NCBI GenBank assembly: GCA_019695115.1
Contig: JAIBAP010000011.1
Span: 44,517-108,516 of the forward strand
Source: Caldilineales bacterium
Lineage (GTDB): Bacteria; Chloroflexota; Anaerolineae; J102
Reading direction: 5' to 3'
DNA: 64,000 bases
Numbering within the stretch: position 1 is the first letter of the stretch; each line of letters starts with the position of its first letter. Shown one piece after another: positions 57,070 to 64,000 of the stretch. The notes below the pieces were generated by a model, which was not told the DNA's origin, made no database searches, and worked only from the letters and a program-made list of their open reading frames with translations. The position numbers and the translations under genes were made by a program.

Positions 57070-58401
57070 ATGCCCGAACCCCCTGCTTCTTCCGGCCTCG
57101 CCTGGCCGCTCGCCATTGGCTTTTTGATCATCCTGGCGAACGGCTTCTTCGTCGCGGTCGAATTCGCCCTGGTCACCTCGCGGCGCAGCAAGCTGGAAGA
57201 GACGGCGGCCAAAGGCAGCAGAGCGGCCAAAGTCGTGCTGAAAATGCTCGAGGACCCGGATCGGGCCATCGCCGCCTCGCAATTGGGCATCACCGCCGCC
57301 AGCATCCTCGTGGGCGTGGTGGCTGAAGAACCCCTGTCCGAGATCATCACCCCCCTCCTGGGCGAGAGCCTGGGCCGCTTTGTCAGCCCGGCGGCGGCGG
57401 CGGGGATAGCGGCCTTCGTCGTCCTGCTCATCCTCTCGTTCTTCCACATGGTGGTGGGCGAGCAGACGCCCAAACTGATCGCCATCCGCTCCCCCGAACG
57501 CGCCGCCGAAGTCCTGGCCCTGCCCATGCGCACCTTCACCCGCCTCACGGCCCCGTTCGTGTGGGTGGTGGATGGGGCGACGGCGCTGATGCTGCGGCTG
57601 TTGGGCATCCGCAGTAGCGCCAACCCGCACGGCACGGTCGCCTCGCTGGAGGAGTTGAAGTCGCTGGTGCGGCAGAGCGGTCAGGCCGGGCTGCTCGAAG
57701 CCGAAGAACAGGCCATGGTCTACCGGGTGTTCGAGTTCGGCGAGACGGTGGTGCGCGAGGTGATGGTCCCACGCACAAACATCGTCGGCATCGACTGCAG
57801 CCAGACGGTGGACGAACTCTTGGCCATCGTCCGCACCCACCCGCACGCCCGTTTCCCCGCCTTCATCGAAGACCTGGATCACATCGCCGGGGTGGTGTCG
57901 ATGCGCGATCTGTTCCCCTTCCTGCTCGATCACCCCGAAGCGCGCGGCTGGACGGTCGGCGACCTGCCCATCATCGAAGAGCCTTTGCGTGTGCCCGAAT
58001 CGCGGTTGGTAAGCGACCTGTTCGCCGAGATGCGTTCGTCGGCCGTCCGCTTTGCCGTCGTCATCGACGAATTTGGCGGTACGGCCGGGTTGGCCACCAT
58101 GGACGAGATGGTCGAGGAAATCGTGGGCAGGATCAACGTCGAATGGAGCACCCCGCCCGAGATGCAGCGGCTGGCCGAACACAGCTTTGCCATCAGCGCC
58201 CAATTGTCGGTGGATGAGGTCAACGAGAGACTGGGACTGCACCTGCCCGAAGCCGACGAGTACGAGACCATCGCCGGTTTGATCTTGCAGATCCTGCGCC
58301 ACATCCCCGTTCCCGGCGAAGAACTGAGTGTTTCTGGCTACAGGCTGCGCGTCTTGGAAGTCGAAGGGCCAAAGATAACCAGAATCGCCATCGAAGAGTA
58401 A
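57070..58401 (+). CDS. CNNM/CorC-HlyC family membrane protein
   Basis: The 443-aa protein has a DUF21/CNNM transmembrane domain (LANGFFVAVEFALVTSRRSKLEE, with the conserved acidic and Ser/Arg residues), a CBS pair (PRTNIVGIDCSQTVDELLAIVRTHPHARFPAFIE) and a CorC_HlyC domain at the end. Relatives export magnesium or cobalt or act as sodium/magnesium exchangers; the older name hemolysin is misleading. It is in the inner membrane. Confidence 0.92.
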   Translation: MPEPPASSGLAWPLAIGFLIILANGFFVAVEFALVTSRRSKLEETAAKGSRAAKVVLKMLEDPDRAIAASQLGITAASILVGVVAEEPLSEIITPLLGESLGRFVSPAAAAGIAAFVVLLILSFFHMVVGEQTPKLIAIRSPERAAEVLALPMRTFTRLTAPFVWVVDGATALMLRLLGIRSSANPHGTVASLEELKSLVRQSGQAGLLEAEEQAMVYRVFEFGETVVREVMVPRTNIVGIDCSQTVDELLAIVRTHPHARFPAFIEDLDHIAGVVSMRDLFPFLLDHPEARGWTVGDLPIIEEPLRVPESRLVSDLFAEMRSSAVRFAVVIDEFGGTAGLATMDEMVEEIVGRINVEWSTPPEMQRLAEHSFAISAQLSVDEVNERLGLHLPEADEYETIAGLILQILRHIPVPGEELSVSGYRLRVLEVEGPKITRIAIEE

Positions 58402-58453
58402 GCCTTTCTCCTCCCCATCGTTCGCTGCGCGCCCCAAGAGCTGCCGCTGAAAG

Positions 58454-60646
58454 ATGCCATCGATCTCGTCACCGCTAAAAGCGCCGGCCGTGCCGGTTGC
58501 CCGGCTGGGGTCGGCGGCGGCCTTCTTCAGCCGCCCCGCCCGCATCCTGGCCGGCTACCCGTCCGCCAACCTGCGCTACGACCTGGTGGCCGGGGTGACG
58601 GTGGGCGTCATCCTCCTGCCACAGGCGCTGGTGTTCTCGGTCATGGCCGGGCTGCCGCCGCAAATGGGGTTGTACTCGGCCATCGTGGCGAGCATCGTCG
58701 GCGCCTTGTGGGGTTCGTCCAACCACCTCCACACCGGCCCCACCAACACCTCCTCGCTGCTCATCTTTTCCACCGTCAGCGCCCTGGCGGCGGCCGGCTC
58801 GCCAGCCTACATGGCGGCGGCGGGCCTGCTCACGCTCATGACCGGCGTCATCCGGCTGGCGATGGGGGTGTTGCGCCTGGGGCTGATCGTCAACTTTGTC
58901 TCCGATTCGGTCGTCGTCGGCTTCACAGCCGGGGCCGGCCTCCTGATCGTCGTCAATCAACTGCGCAGCCTGTTGCGGCTGGACTTCCCCGACTCATCCA
59001 GCTTGACGGTCACGCTGCGCAATGTCATCCTGGGGCTGCCCCACAGCCATTGGCTCAGCCTGATCGTTGGGGGCGGAACCATCGCCTTCATCGTCGTTTT
59101 GCAGCGACTGCGGCCACGGCTGCCGGGGGCCATCCTGGCCATCACCCTGGCGACGGTGCTTTCGGCCGTGTTGAGCCTGGATGGGCTGGGGGTGCGCACC
59201 ATCGGCGCGGTGGCAGGGGGGCTGCCGCCGCTGGCCCGGCTGCCTCTGTTCGATCTGAATCTGATCGGCGATCTCTCCTTCGGCGCCCTTGCCATCGCCG
59301 CCATCGGGCTGGTCGAGGCCAGTTCCATCGCCCGTTCCCTTGCCAGCCAGTCGGGCCAGCGGCTGGATAGCAACCAGGAGTTCGTCGGCCAGGGGCTGGC
59401 GAACATCGCCGCCGGCATTTTCTCCGGCTACGCCAGCTCAGGCTCGTTCAACCGCAGCTCGGCCAACTACCAGGCCGGGGCGCGCAGCCCGGTGTCGGCG
59501 GCTTCGGCGGGCGTGTTCGTCCTGCTGATCTCCACCCTGTTGGCGCCGCTCATGTCCAGCGTGCCGCGGCCGGCGCTGGCCGGGTTGCTCATCCTCAACG
59601 CCGTGACGATGATCGACCGCAAGCGCATGGCCCGCATCTGGCGGTCGGCCCGCGGCGAGGCGATGATCATGGCCGCCACCCTGATCACCACCCTGCTCCT
59701 GCCGCTGCAATTCGCCGTCCTGGCGGGCATCCTCACCTCGCTGGCCTACTACATCCTGCGCACCAGCACGCCGCAGGTGCTCAACGTCCTGCCCGACGCC
59801 CAGTTCCGCCATTTCGAGCCGCAGCCAAACCGGCGCCAGTGCCCGCAGTTGGCCGTGATCGAGATCCGCGGCGACCTCTACTTCGGGGCCGTCAACCATG
59901 TCGAGGAGCGCATCCTCAACAACCTCAAGGCCAATTCTGGCCAGCATTTTCTGCTGTTGCGGATGCACGGCGTGCAACAGATCGACATCAGCGGCATCCA
60001 CATGATCGAAAGCCTGGTACGGACGTTTCGCGAACAGGGCGGCGATGTCTTCCTGGTCAAGGTGCGGCCGCCGGTGTTGGACTTGATGCGGGCCGCCAAC
60101 TTCGACCGCATCCTCGGCGCCGACCATTTCCTGTCCGAAGACGAGGCCATCACCCACATCTTTCATCATGTGCTCGACCCGGCCATTTGCGTCTACGAGT
60201 GCCCGGTGCGCGCCTTCAAGGAATGCCAGAACCTGCCCAAACCCATGCCGCTGGAACTGCCGACGGTGGTCTCGCTGGCCCTGACCGCGGTGGAGACCGT
60301 GCCGGCGGCCGATCTTTACCGCGAGCTGCGCGGGGCCAACCCGCCGGTGGTGCTGGATGTGCGCGAGCCGCGCGAGTTCCGCCAGGGCCACATCCCCCAG
60401 GCCCGCAGCCTGCCCTTGCTCAAGCTGTTGCAGGAACCCCGGCTGGCGGTCGATCTGGCGCCGATCAAGGCCCCGGTGGTGCTGGTCTGTCGCACCGGCC
60501 GCCGCAGCCGCCGCGCCGCCGCCGCCTTGCAGTCGCTGGGCTACAGAAATATCCGTATCCTCGAGGGCGGCACGGTCGCCTGGGAAGCCGCCACCCTGCT
60601 GACGGCCATCGAGGACTTCGCTTCAGGAGGCGACGATGTCGGTTAG
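58454..60646 (+). CDS. SulP anion transporter with STAS and rhodanese domains
   Basis: The 730-aa protein has the SulP membrane domain (YDLVAGVTVGVILLPQALVFSVMAGLPPQMGLYSAIV), about 11-12 helices, a STAS domain at about residues 465-575 (QLAVIEIRGDLYFGAV...IDISGIHMIESL), a Cys pair region (VYECPVRAFKECQNLP), and a C-terminal rhodanese domain at about 620-720. The rhodanese active-site loop is VCRTGRRS with Cys679 and is intact. The fusion points to transport of sulfate or another anion coupled to sulfur transfer. glpX starts 11 bases before the stop. Confidence 0.92.
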   Translation: MPSISSPLKAPAVPVARLGSAAAFFSRPARILAGYPSANLRYDLVAGVTVGVILLPQALVFSVMAGLPPQMGLYSAIVASIVGALWGSSNHLHTGPTNTSSLLIFSTVSALAAAGSPAYMAAAGLLTLMTGVIRLAMGVLRLGLIVNFVSDSVVVGFTAGAGLLIVVNQLRSLLRLDFPDSSSLTVTLRNVILGLPHSHWLSLIVGGGTIAFIVVLQRLRPRLPGAILAITLATVLSAVLSLDGLGVRTIGAVAGGLPPLARLPLFDLNLIGDLSFGALAIAAIGLVEASSIARSLASQSGQRLDSNQEFVGQGLANIAAGIFSGYASSGSFNRSSANYQAGARSPVSAASAGVFVLLISTLLAPLMSSVPRPALAGLLILNAVTMIDRKRMARIWRSARGEAMIMAATLITTLLLPLQFAVLAGILTSLAYYILRTSTPQVLNVLPDAQFRHFEPQPNRRQCPQLAVIEIRGDLYFGAVNHVEERILNNLKANSGQHFLLLRMHGVQQIDISGIHMIESLVRTFREQGGDVFLVKVRPPVLDLMRAANFDRILGADHFLSEDEAITHIFHHVLDPAICVYECPVRAFKECQNLPKPMPLELPTVVSLALTAVETVPAADLYRELRGANPPVVLDVREPREFRQGHIPQARSLPLLKLLQEPRLAVDLAPIKAPVVLVCRTGRRSRRAAAALQSLGYRNIRILEGGTVAWEAATLLTAIEDFASGGDDVG

Positions 60647-61607
60647 AAAACTCGCCCGCAACCTCGGCCTCGACCTGGTGCGCGTGACCGAGGCCACCGC
60701 CCTCCACGCCGGCCGCTGGATGGGCCTGGGCAATCGTATCGAGGCCGACCGGGCGGCCACCCAGGCCATGGTGCACGCCCTCAACGAGTTGGAGATCGAC
60801 GGCCACATCGTCATCGGCGAGGAATCGAAGAGTGGGCTACACTCGCCGCTCGACAGCGGCAACCGCGTCGGCCAGGGCAACGGGCCGGAGATGGATCTGG
60901 TGGTGGATCCCATCGACGGCACCAAACTGCTGGTGCAGGGGCGGTCGGGGGCGCTGTCGGTGGTGGGAGGGGGGCCGCGCGGGGCGATGTGGTCGTGCGC
61001 GCCGGCGGCCTACATGGAGAAGATCGTCGTCGATCGCGAGGTGGGCAAGGCGCTGGTGCCAGAGTGTATGGAGGCCCCGCCCGCCTGGACGCTGGCCCTG
61101 ATCGCCCGTCTGAAGAAGAAGGAAGTGCGCGACCTGTTGGTGTTCGTGCTCGACCGCCCGCGCCACGCCGAACTGATCGAGGAAATCCGGCTGGCCGGGG
61201 CGCGGGTGGCGCTGCACAGCGATGGCGACATTGCCGGCGCCATCCTGGCAGCCATGCCGGGCCGGGGGGTGGATGTCCTCATGGGTATCGGCGGCGTGGC
61301 CGAAGGGGTGACGGCAGCCTGCGCCGTGCGCGCCCTGGGCGGGGCCATGCTGGCCCGGCTGGCGCCGCAGAGCCGGGCCGAGAGCGAGGCCGTAGCCAAT
61401 GCCGGGCTGGACACGCGCACCATTCTCAGTTGCGAAGAACTGGTGCGCACCAACGAGGTCTTCTTCGTCGCCACTGGCGTCACCGGCGGGGCCTTGTTGG
61501 ACGGCGTCCACTACGAAGGCGGGCGGGCCGAGACGCATTCCCTGGTCTTGCGCGGGCAGACGGGCACCCTGCGCCTGATCCGGGCCGAGCACGTGCCCGA
61601 TCATTGA
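60636..61607 (+). CDS. glpX: Class II fructose-1,6-bisphosphatase, GlpX
   Basis: The 323-aa protein has the metal-binding motifs of the GlpX family: VIGEESK near residue 60, DLVVDPIDGTKLL near 90, and HSDGDIAGAIL and GIGGVAEGVTAACAVRALGG toward the end. The start overlaps the SulP stop by 11 bases and follows AGGAGG. It acts in gluconeogenesis or the Calvin/pentose cycle. Confidence 0.94.
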   Translation: MSVRKLARNLGLDLVRVTEATALHAGRWMGLGNRIEADRAATQAMVHALNELEIDGHIVIGEESKSGLHSPLDSGNRVGQGNGPEMDLVVDPIDGTKLLVQGRSGALSVVGGGPRGAMWSCAPAAYMEKIVVDREVGKALVPECMEAPPAWTLALIARLKKKEVRDLLVFVLDRPRHAELIEEIRLAGARVALHSDGDIAGAILAAMPGRGVDVLMGIGGVAEGVTAACAVRALGGAMLARLAPQSRAESEAVANAGLDTRTILSCEELVRTNEVFFVATGVTGGALLDGVHYEGGRAETHSLVLRGQTGTLRLIRAEHVPDH

Positions 61608-61928
61608 TCGCCAGCCCAACCCCCGAAGGTTCTGGGAACCTTTGGGGTTGGGGGGATGGGGGGATGGGGGGATGGGAACCAGCCCAATCGGTGGGGCGTC
61701 TTACGGGGGAGACGTGAAGAGTGAAACGTGAAACGTGAAGTCGCAGGTGGCAGAGCTTGTCCCTTCACTCCGTTCAGGGCAGGCTCTGAGTGAAACGAAG
61801 GATCGCAAGCTCATCTGCGGCGTTTCATCATCACTCACCACACACGCAACACGCAACACGCAACACGAAATACGAAACCCGCAACACGGAACCCGAAACA
61901 CCCCCCCCTATCCCGAGGAGAAGAACCC
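61608..61928. repeat. Repeat-filled intergenic region after glpX
   Basis: An imperfect palindrome lies at 61615-61653 (CCCGAAGGTTC/GAACCTTTGGGG), then GGGGGGAT units with an eight-base period to about 61676. GTGAAAC-type units lie at about 61713-61740. A dispersed block runs from CTTGTCC (61757) to CGAAGGATCGC (about 61804). CACGCAA/CACGAAA heptanucleotides run from about 61843 to 61902. No gene is seen. Confidence 0.8.
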
Positions 61929-62948
61929 ATGAACCCCACCCGTCGAACCCTATCCCTGCTGTTTGTCCTGGCCCTGGCCGCGGCGCTGGTGGGCTGCGGG
62001 GCGCGAGCCACGCCCGCTCCCGCAGCAACGACGGTGGTCGCCAGCGTCAAGTCGCCGATGGGCTTGCCTGCCGAGGCGCTGCCTGCGGCTGATGCTCTCA
62101 CCCTTGAACAGGCCGCAGGGGAAGAGATAGCCTTTGCCCTTCGCTCGTCAGCGGGTCAGGCCGGCGCCATCCCCGCTGCCCAGGCCACGCCGGCGCCCTT
62201 TGTCCAGACCAGCAGCGCCCCGGCGCCCCTGGCCGACCCCAACCGGCTGATCATCAAAAACGCCGACTTCGACATCGTGGTGGCCGATGCCACCGTCGCC
62301 CTCGACCGGCTGGCCGCCCTGGCTGCCGGCAGCGGCGGCTATCTGATCAGCAACCAGGTGCGCGAAGACGGCGGCTACAAGGTGGCGACGGTGCAGTTTG
62401 CCGTCCCGGCCGATCAGTTCGAGGCGGCCCTGCAACAGGTGCGCAAGCTGGCCATCCGTGTGAACAGCGAAAGCGCCAGCGGCCAGGATGTGAGCGAAGA
62501 ATTCGTCGATTTGCAGGCCCGGATCAAGAACCAGGAGGCCACCGCCGACCGCATCCGCGGCTTTTTGGATCAGGCCAAGAATGCCGAAGAAGCCTTGAAG
62601 ATCAACCAGCAACTGACGCAGGTGGAGCAGGAGATCGAGCAACTCAAGGGCCGGGCCAACTGGCTGCAACAGCGGGCGGCCTTCAGCATCATCACCGTCT
62701 TCGTCCAGCCCGAACGCCCCACCCCCAGCCCGACCCCCACCCCCACACCCACGCCCACCCCCACGCCCGTCCCCGCCTGGCAGCCCGGCCCCACCGTGCG
62801 CGAGGCCAGCGGCCGCCTGCAGGTGGTGGCGCAGGCCCTGGCCGACGCCCTGATCTGGCTTGCCGTCTTCTGGCTGCCCATCCTGCTGCCTGTCCTGGTC
62901 GTGGCGCTGCTGGTGCTCTGGCTGGTGCGCCGCCGGTCGCGGCCCTAG
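61929..62948 (+). CDS. DUF4349 lipoprotein
   Basis: The 339-aa protein has a lipoprotein signal (LFVLALAAALVGCGARA, lipobox Cys22). A DUF4349 core follows: NRLIIKNADFDIVVADATVALDRLAALAAGSGGYLISNQV, FAVPADQFEAALQQV and a coiled-coil (LKINQQLTQVEQEIEQLKGRANWL). A (PT)n linker and a C-terminal membrane helix (LPILLPVLVVALLVLWLVRRR) end it. DUF4349 proteins are envelope proteins of unknown role; the two membrane anchors would fix both ends. GGAG lies upstream of the ATG. Confidence 0.88.
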   Translation: MNPTRRTLSLLFVLALAAALVGCGARATPAPAATTVVASVKSPMGLPAEALPAADALTLEQAAGEEIAFALRSSAGQAGAIPAAQATPAPFVQTSSAPAPLADPNRLIIKNADFDIVVADATVALDRLAALAAGSGGYLISNQVREDGGYKVATVQFAVPADQFEAALQQVRKLAIRVNSESASGQDVSEEFVDLQARIKNQEATADRIRGFLDQAKNAEEALKINQQLTQVEQEIEQLKGRANWLQQRAAFSIITVFVQPERPTPSPTPTPTPTPTPTPVPAWQPGPTVREASGRLQVVAQALADALIWLAVFWLPILLPVLVVALLVLWLVRRRSRP

Positions 62949-62958
62949 CGGTCGGCGC

Positions 62959-63126
62959 GCAGTGGTCGGAGCGCTGCGAGCGCTCCGACCACTCAAGCAC
63001 GTGTTGACAGCCCCGCAGTGGTCGGAGCGCTGCGAGCGCTCCGACCACTCAAGCACGTGTTGATAGCCCCGCAGTGGTCGGAGCGCTGCGAGCGCTCCGA
63101 CCACTCAAACGCATGTGTTGACAGAT
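62959..63126. repeat. Three tandem 56-base REP units
   Basis: Copies begin at 62959, 63015 and 63071, a period of 56 bases. Each has the palindrome AGTGGTCGGAGCGCT-GCG-AGCGCTCCGACCACT with perfect 15-base arms (first copy 62961-62975 and 62979-62993), then ACTCAAGCACGTGTTGACAG-type sequence. The third copy diverges at its end. Confidence 0.92.
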
Positions 63127-63161
63127 CACAGCGCGAGCCGTACCATCATCACCACATCGCT

Positions 63162-63262
63162 GCCGCAGCGGTCGGAGCCGCAGCGGTCGGAGCCGCAGCG
63201 GTCGGAGCCGCAGCGGTCGGAGCCGCAGCGGTCGGAGCCGCAGCGAGCGCTCCGACCGCTCT
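63162..63262. repeat. Five 15-base direct repeats and a closing half-palindrome
   Basis: GCCGCAGCGGTCGGA occurs five times in tandem (63162-63236), and is then followed by GCCGCAGCGAGCGCTCCGACCGCT. Both parts derive from the REP arm. The array ends about 20 bases before the transposase ATG. Confidence 0.92.
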
Positions 63263-63281
63263 CTCATCGACAGGAGGCATC

Positions 63282-63923
63282 ATGAATCGCCCAGCCACCT
63301 CCACCGACGCCGGGCCTATCCAGCGCCATCCTCCTCTCCTTCCTGGCCGGTACTATCACATCCTCAACCGGGGCAACAATCGCGAGAATCTCTTCCTGGA
63401 GGAGCGGAACTACCCATATTTCCTCAGCCTCTATGCAAAGCACGTATCGCCCCTGGTCGACACCTTTGCTTACTGTCTGCTGCGGAACCACTTTCATTTG
63501 CTCCTGCGCGTAAAAGAGCAGTTGGAACTGGAAAGATCGGAGCGGTCGGAGCGCTCAGAGCGCTCCGACCGCTTGGATCGCTTGGACCCCGTCACCCGCG
63601 CATTCACCTCGATGTTCCAGGCGTATTCGATGGCGATCAACAAGGCCTATAACCGCACGGGCAAGCTCTTCCAGGAGCATTTTGGCCGTATCGAGGTGAC
63701 ATCGAACGAGTATTTCACCAACCTGATCTTCTACATCCATTTCAACCCGCAGAAACACGGTTTTGTAACGGACTTTCGAGACTGGCCGTGGTCCTCTTAC
63801 TCCGCCTTTCTCTCGCATCAGACGACCCGGCTTCAGCGCGACGAAGTGCTGGCCTGGTTCAGTGGGAGTGATGACTCGACTTTGGCAGTGAGAAAAAAGA
63901 GAAGTGTGAACGTTAACAATTGA
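63282..63923 (+). CDS. REP-associated tyrosine transposase (RAYT, Y1_Tnp)
   Basis: The ATG at 63282 follows AGGAGG and gives 213 aa. The protein has YYHILNRGNNRENLFLEERNY, the HUH motif in RNHFHLLLRV (His70, His72), and the helix with the catalytic Tyr candidate in INKAYNRTGKLFQEHFGR (Tyr123). These are the features of IS200/IS605-type single-Tyr transposases of the RAYT group, which bind REP hairpins and cut single-stranded DNA. An intact REP palindrome (63541-63573) lies in frame inside the gene and encodes an Glu/Arg/Ser-Asp run. No partner second ORF (TnpB) is seen. Upstream open frame to 63018 is just the REP array. Confidence 0.9.
   Translation: MNRPATSTDAGPIQRHPPLLPGRYYHILNRGNNRENLFLEERNYPYFLSLYAKHVSPLVDTFAYCLLRNHFHLLLRVKEQLELERSERSERSERSDRLDRLDPVTRAFTSMFQAYSMAINKAYNRTGKLFQEHFGRIEVTSNEYFTNLIFYIHFNPQKHGFVTDFRDWPWSSYSAFLSHQTTRLQRDEVLAWFSGSDDSTLAVRKKRSVNVNN
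63541..63573. repeat. REP palindrome inside the transposase gene
   Basis: AGCGGTCGGAGCGCT at 63541-63555, CAG, and its exact complement at 63559-63573. The arm is identical to that in the GH31 gene at 12976-13026. It encodes part of ERSERSERSD in the transposase frame. Confidence 0.9.
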
Positions 63924-64000
63924 AATGAAAAGCGGTCTTAAACCTGGCTGTGGGCAATGGAGAACTATCCCAATCAGCCCTTATGGCTGAAGGGAAACAT
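63924..64000. other. Window end, no feature recognised
   Basis: The 77 bases after the transposase stop show no palindrome, no gene start and no repeat I can name. Confidence 0.5.

Noticed and set aside
63162..63236. Five 15-base direct repeats resembling a short CRISPR array
   Set aside because: Units are joined directly without spacers and derive from the REP arm; no cas gene is near.

Overview
The window is GC-rich DNA that most resembles a Chloroflexota genome of the Anaerolineae/Caldilineae kind. This is an inference from gene content and style: (PT)n linkers, secreted proteins ending in an LP-type tail, a DUF4349 lipoprotein, split Cas4-like membrane proteins, and many intergenic tandem arrays with a seven-base period. 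No rRNA gene or marker gene here fixes the lineage.

Layout. 1-7.6 kb (+): a UDPGP-family nucleotidyltransferase, a large secreted multidomain protein with a degenerate metalloprotease motif, and a site-2 protease with CBS domains behind a strong promoter. 7.6-22.0 kb (-): a carbohydrate cluster read from right to left: lipoprotein solute-binding protein, two ABC permeases, a URO-D-fold methyltransferase-like protein, a ferritin-like protein, a second URO-D protein, a GH31 alpha-glucosidase, a third URO-D protein, a HigBA-type toxin-antitoxin pair and a GH38 alpha-mannosidase. 22.4-27.8 kb (+): an SOS mutasome cassette (ImuA-like, ImuB-like, DUF6504-like, DnaE2) with a LexA box inside its promoter. 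27.9-40.8 kb (-): alpha/beta hydrolase, PspC protein, RecN, a TPR/B-box membrane protein, NAD kinase, a glycosidase-like multidomain protein, HisRS, two halves of a split Cas4-like nuclease separated by a MazF toxin-antitoxin pair and an L,D-transpeptidase, a translin-like protein and an Alg13-like glycosyltransferase. 40.9-42.1 kb (+): a GT4 glycosyltransferase.

42.1-48.2 kb (-) is an aromatic amino acid operon: promoter, leader peptide, attenuator, aroH, pheA, DAHP synthase, an inserted GxxExxY gene, a second DAHP synthase, tyrA, and a broken 5' piece of a cystathionine gamma-synthase-like gene. A tRNA-Leu(GAG) gene with its own promoter and terminator lies directly upstream. 48.3-62.9 kb (+): VOC protein, M14 carboxypeptidase, GNAT acetyltransferase, menaquinone methyltransferase, PQQ-type sugar dehydrogenase, GH99-like protein, CPBP protease, CNNM/CorC protein, SulP-rhodanese fusion, GlpX and a DUF4349 lipoprotein. 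63.0-64.0 kb: palindromic REP arrays and a REP-associated tyrosine transposase (RAYT).

The most notable signals are: (1) a complete 1:2 / 2:3 / 3:4 attenuator whose leader peptide carries ten aromatic residues in thirteen codons; (2) a RAYT gene beside its REP palindromes, with the same palindrome inserted in frame in the GH31 gene and in the RAYT gene itself; (3) a nuclease split into two membrane-anchored halves; (4) several unrelated repeat families that share a seven-base period; (5) a GxxExxY gene between inverted repeat blocks inside the aromatic operon. All calls come from reading the sequence; no database search was run.
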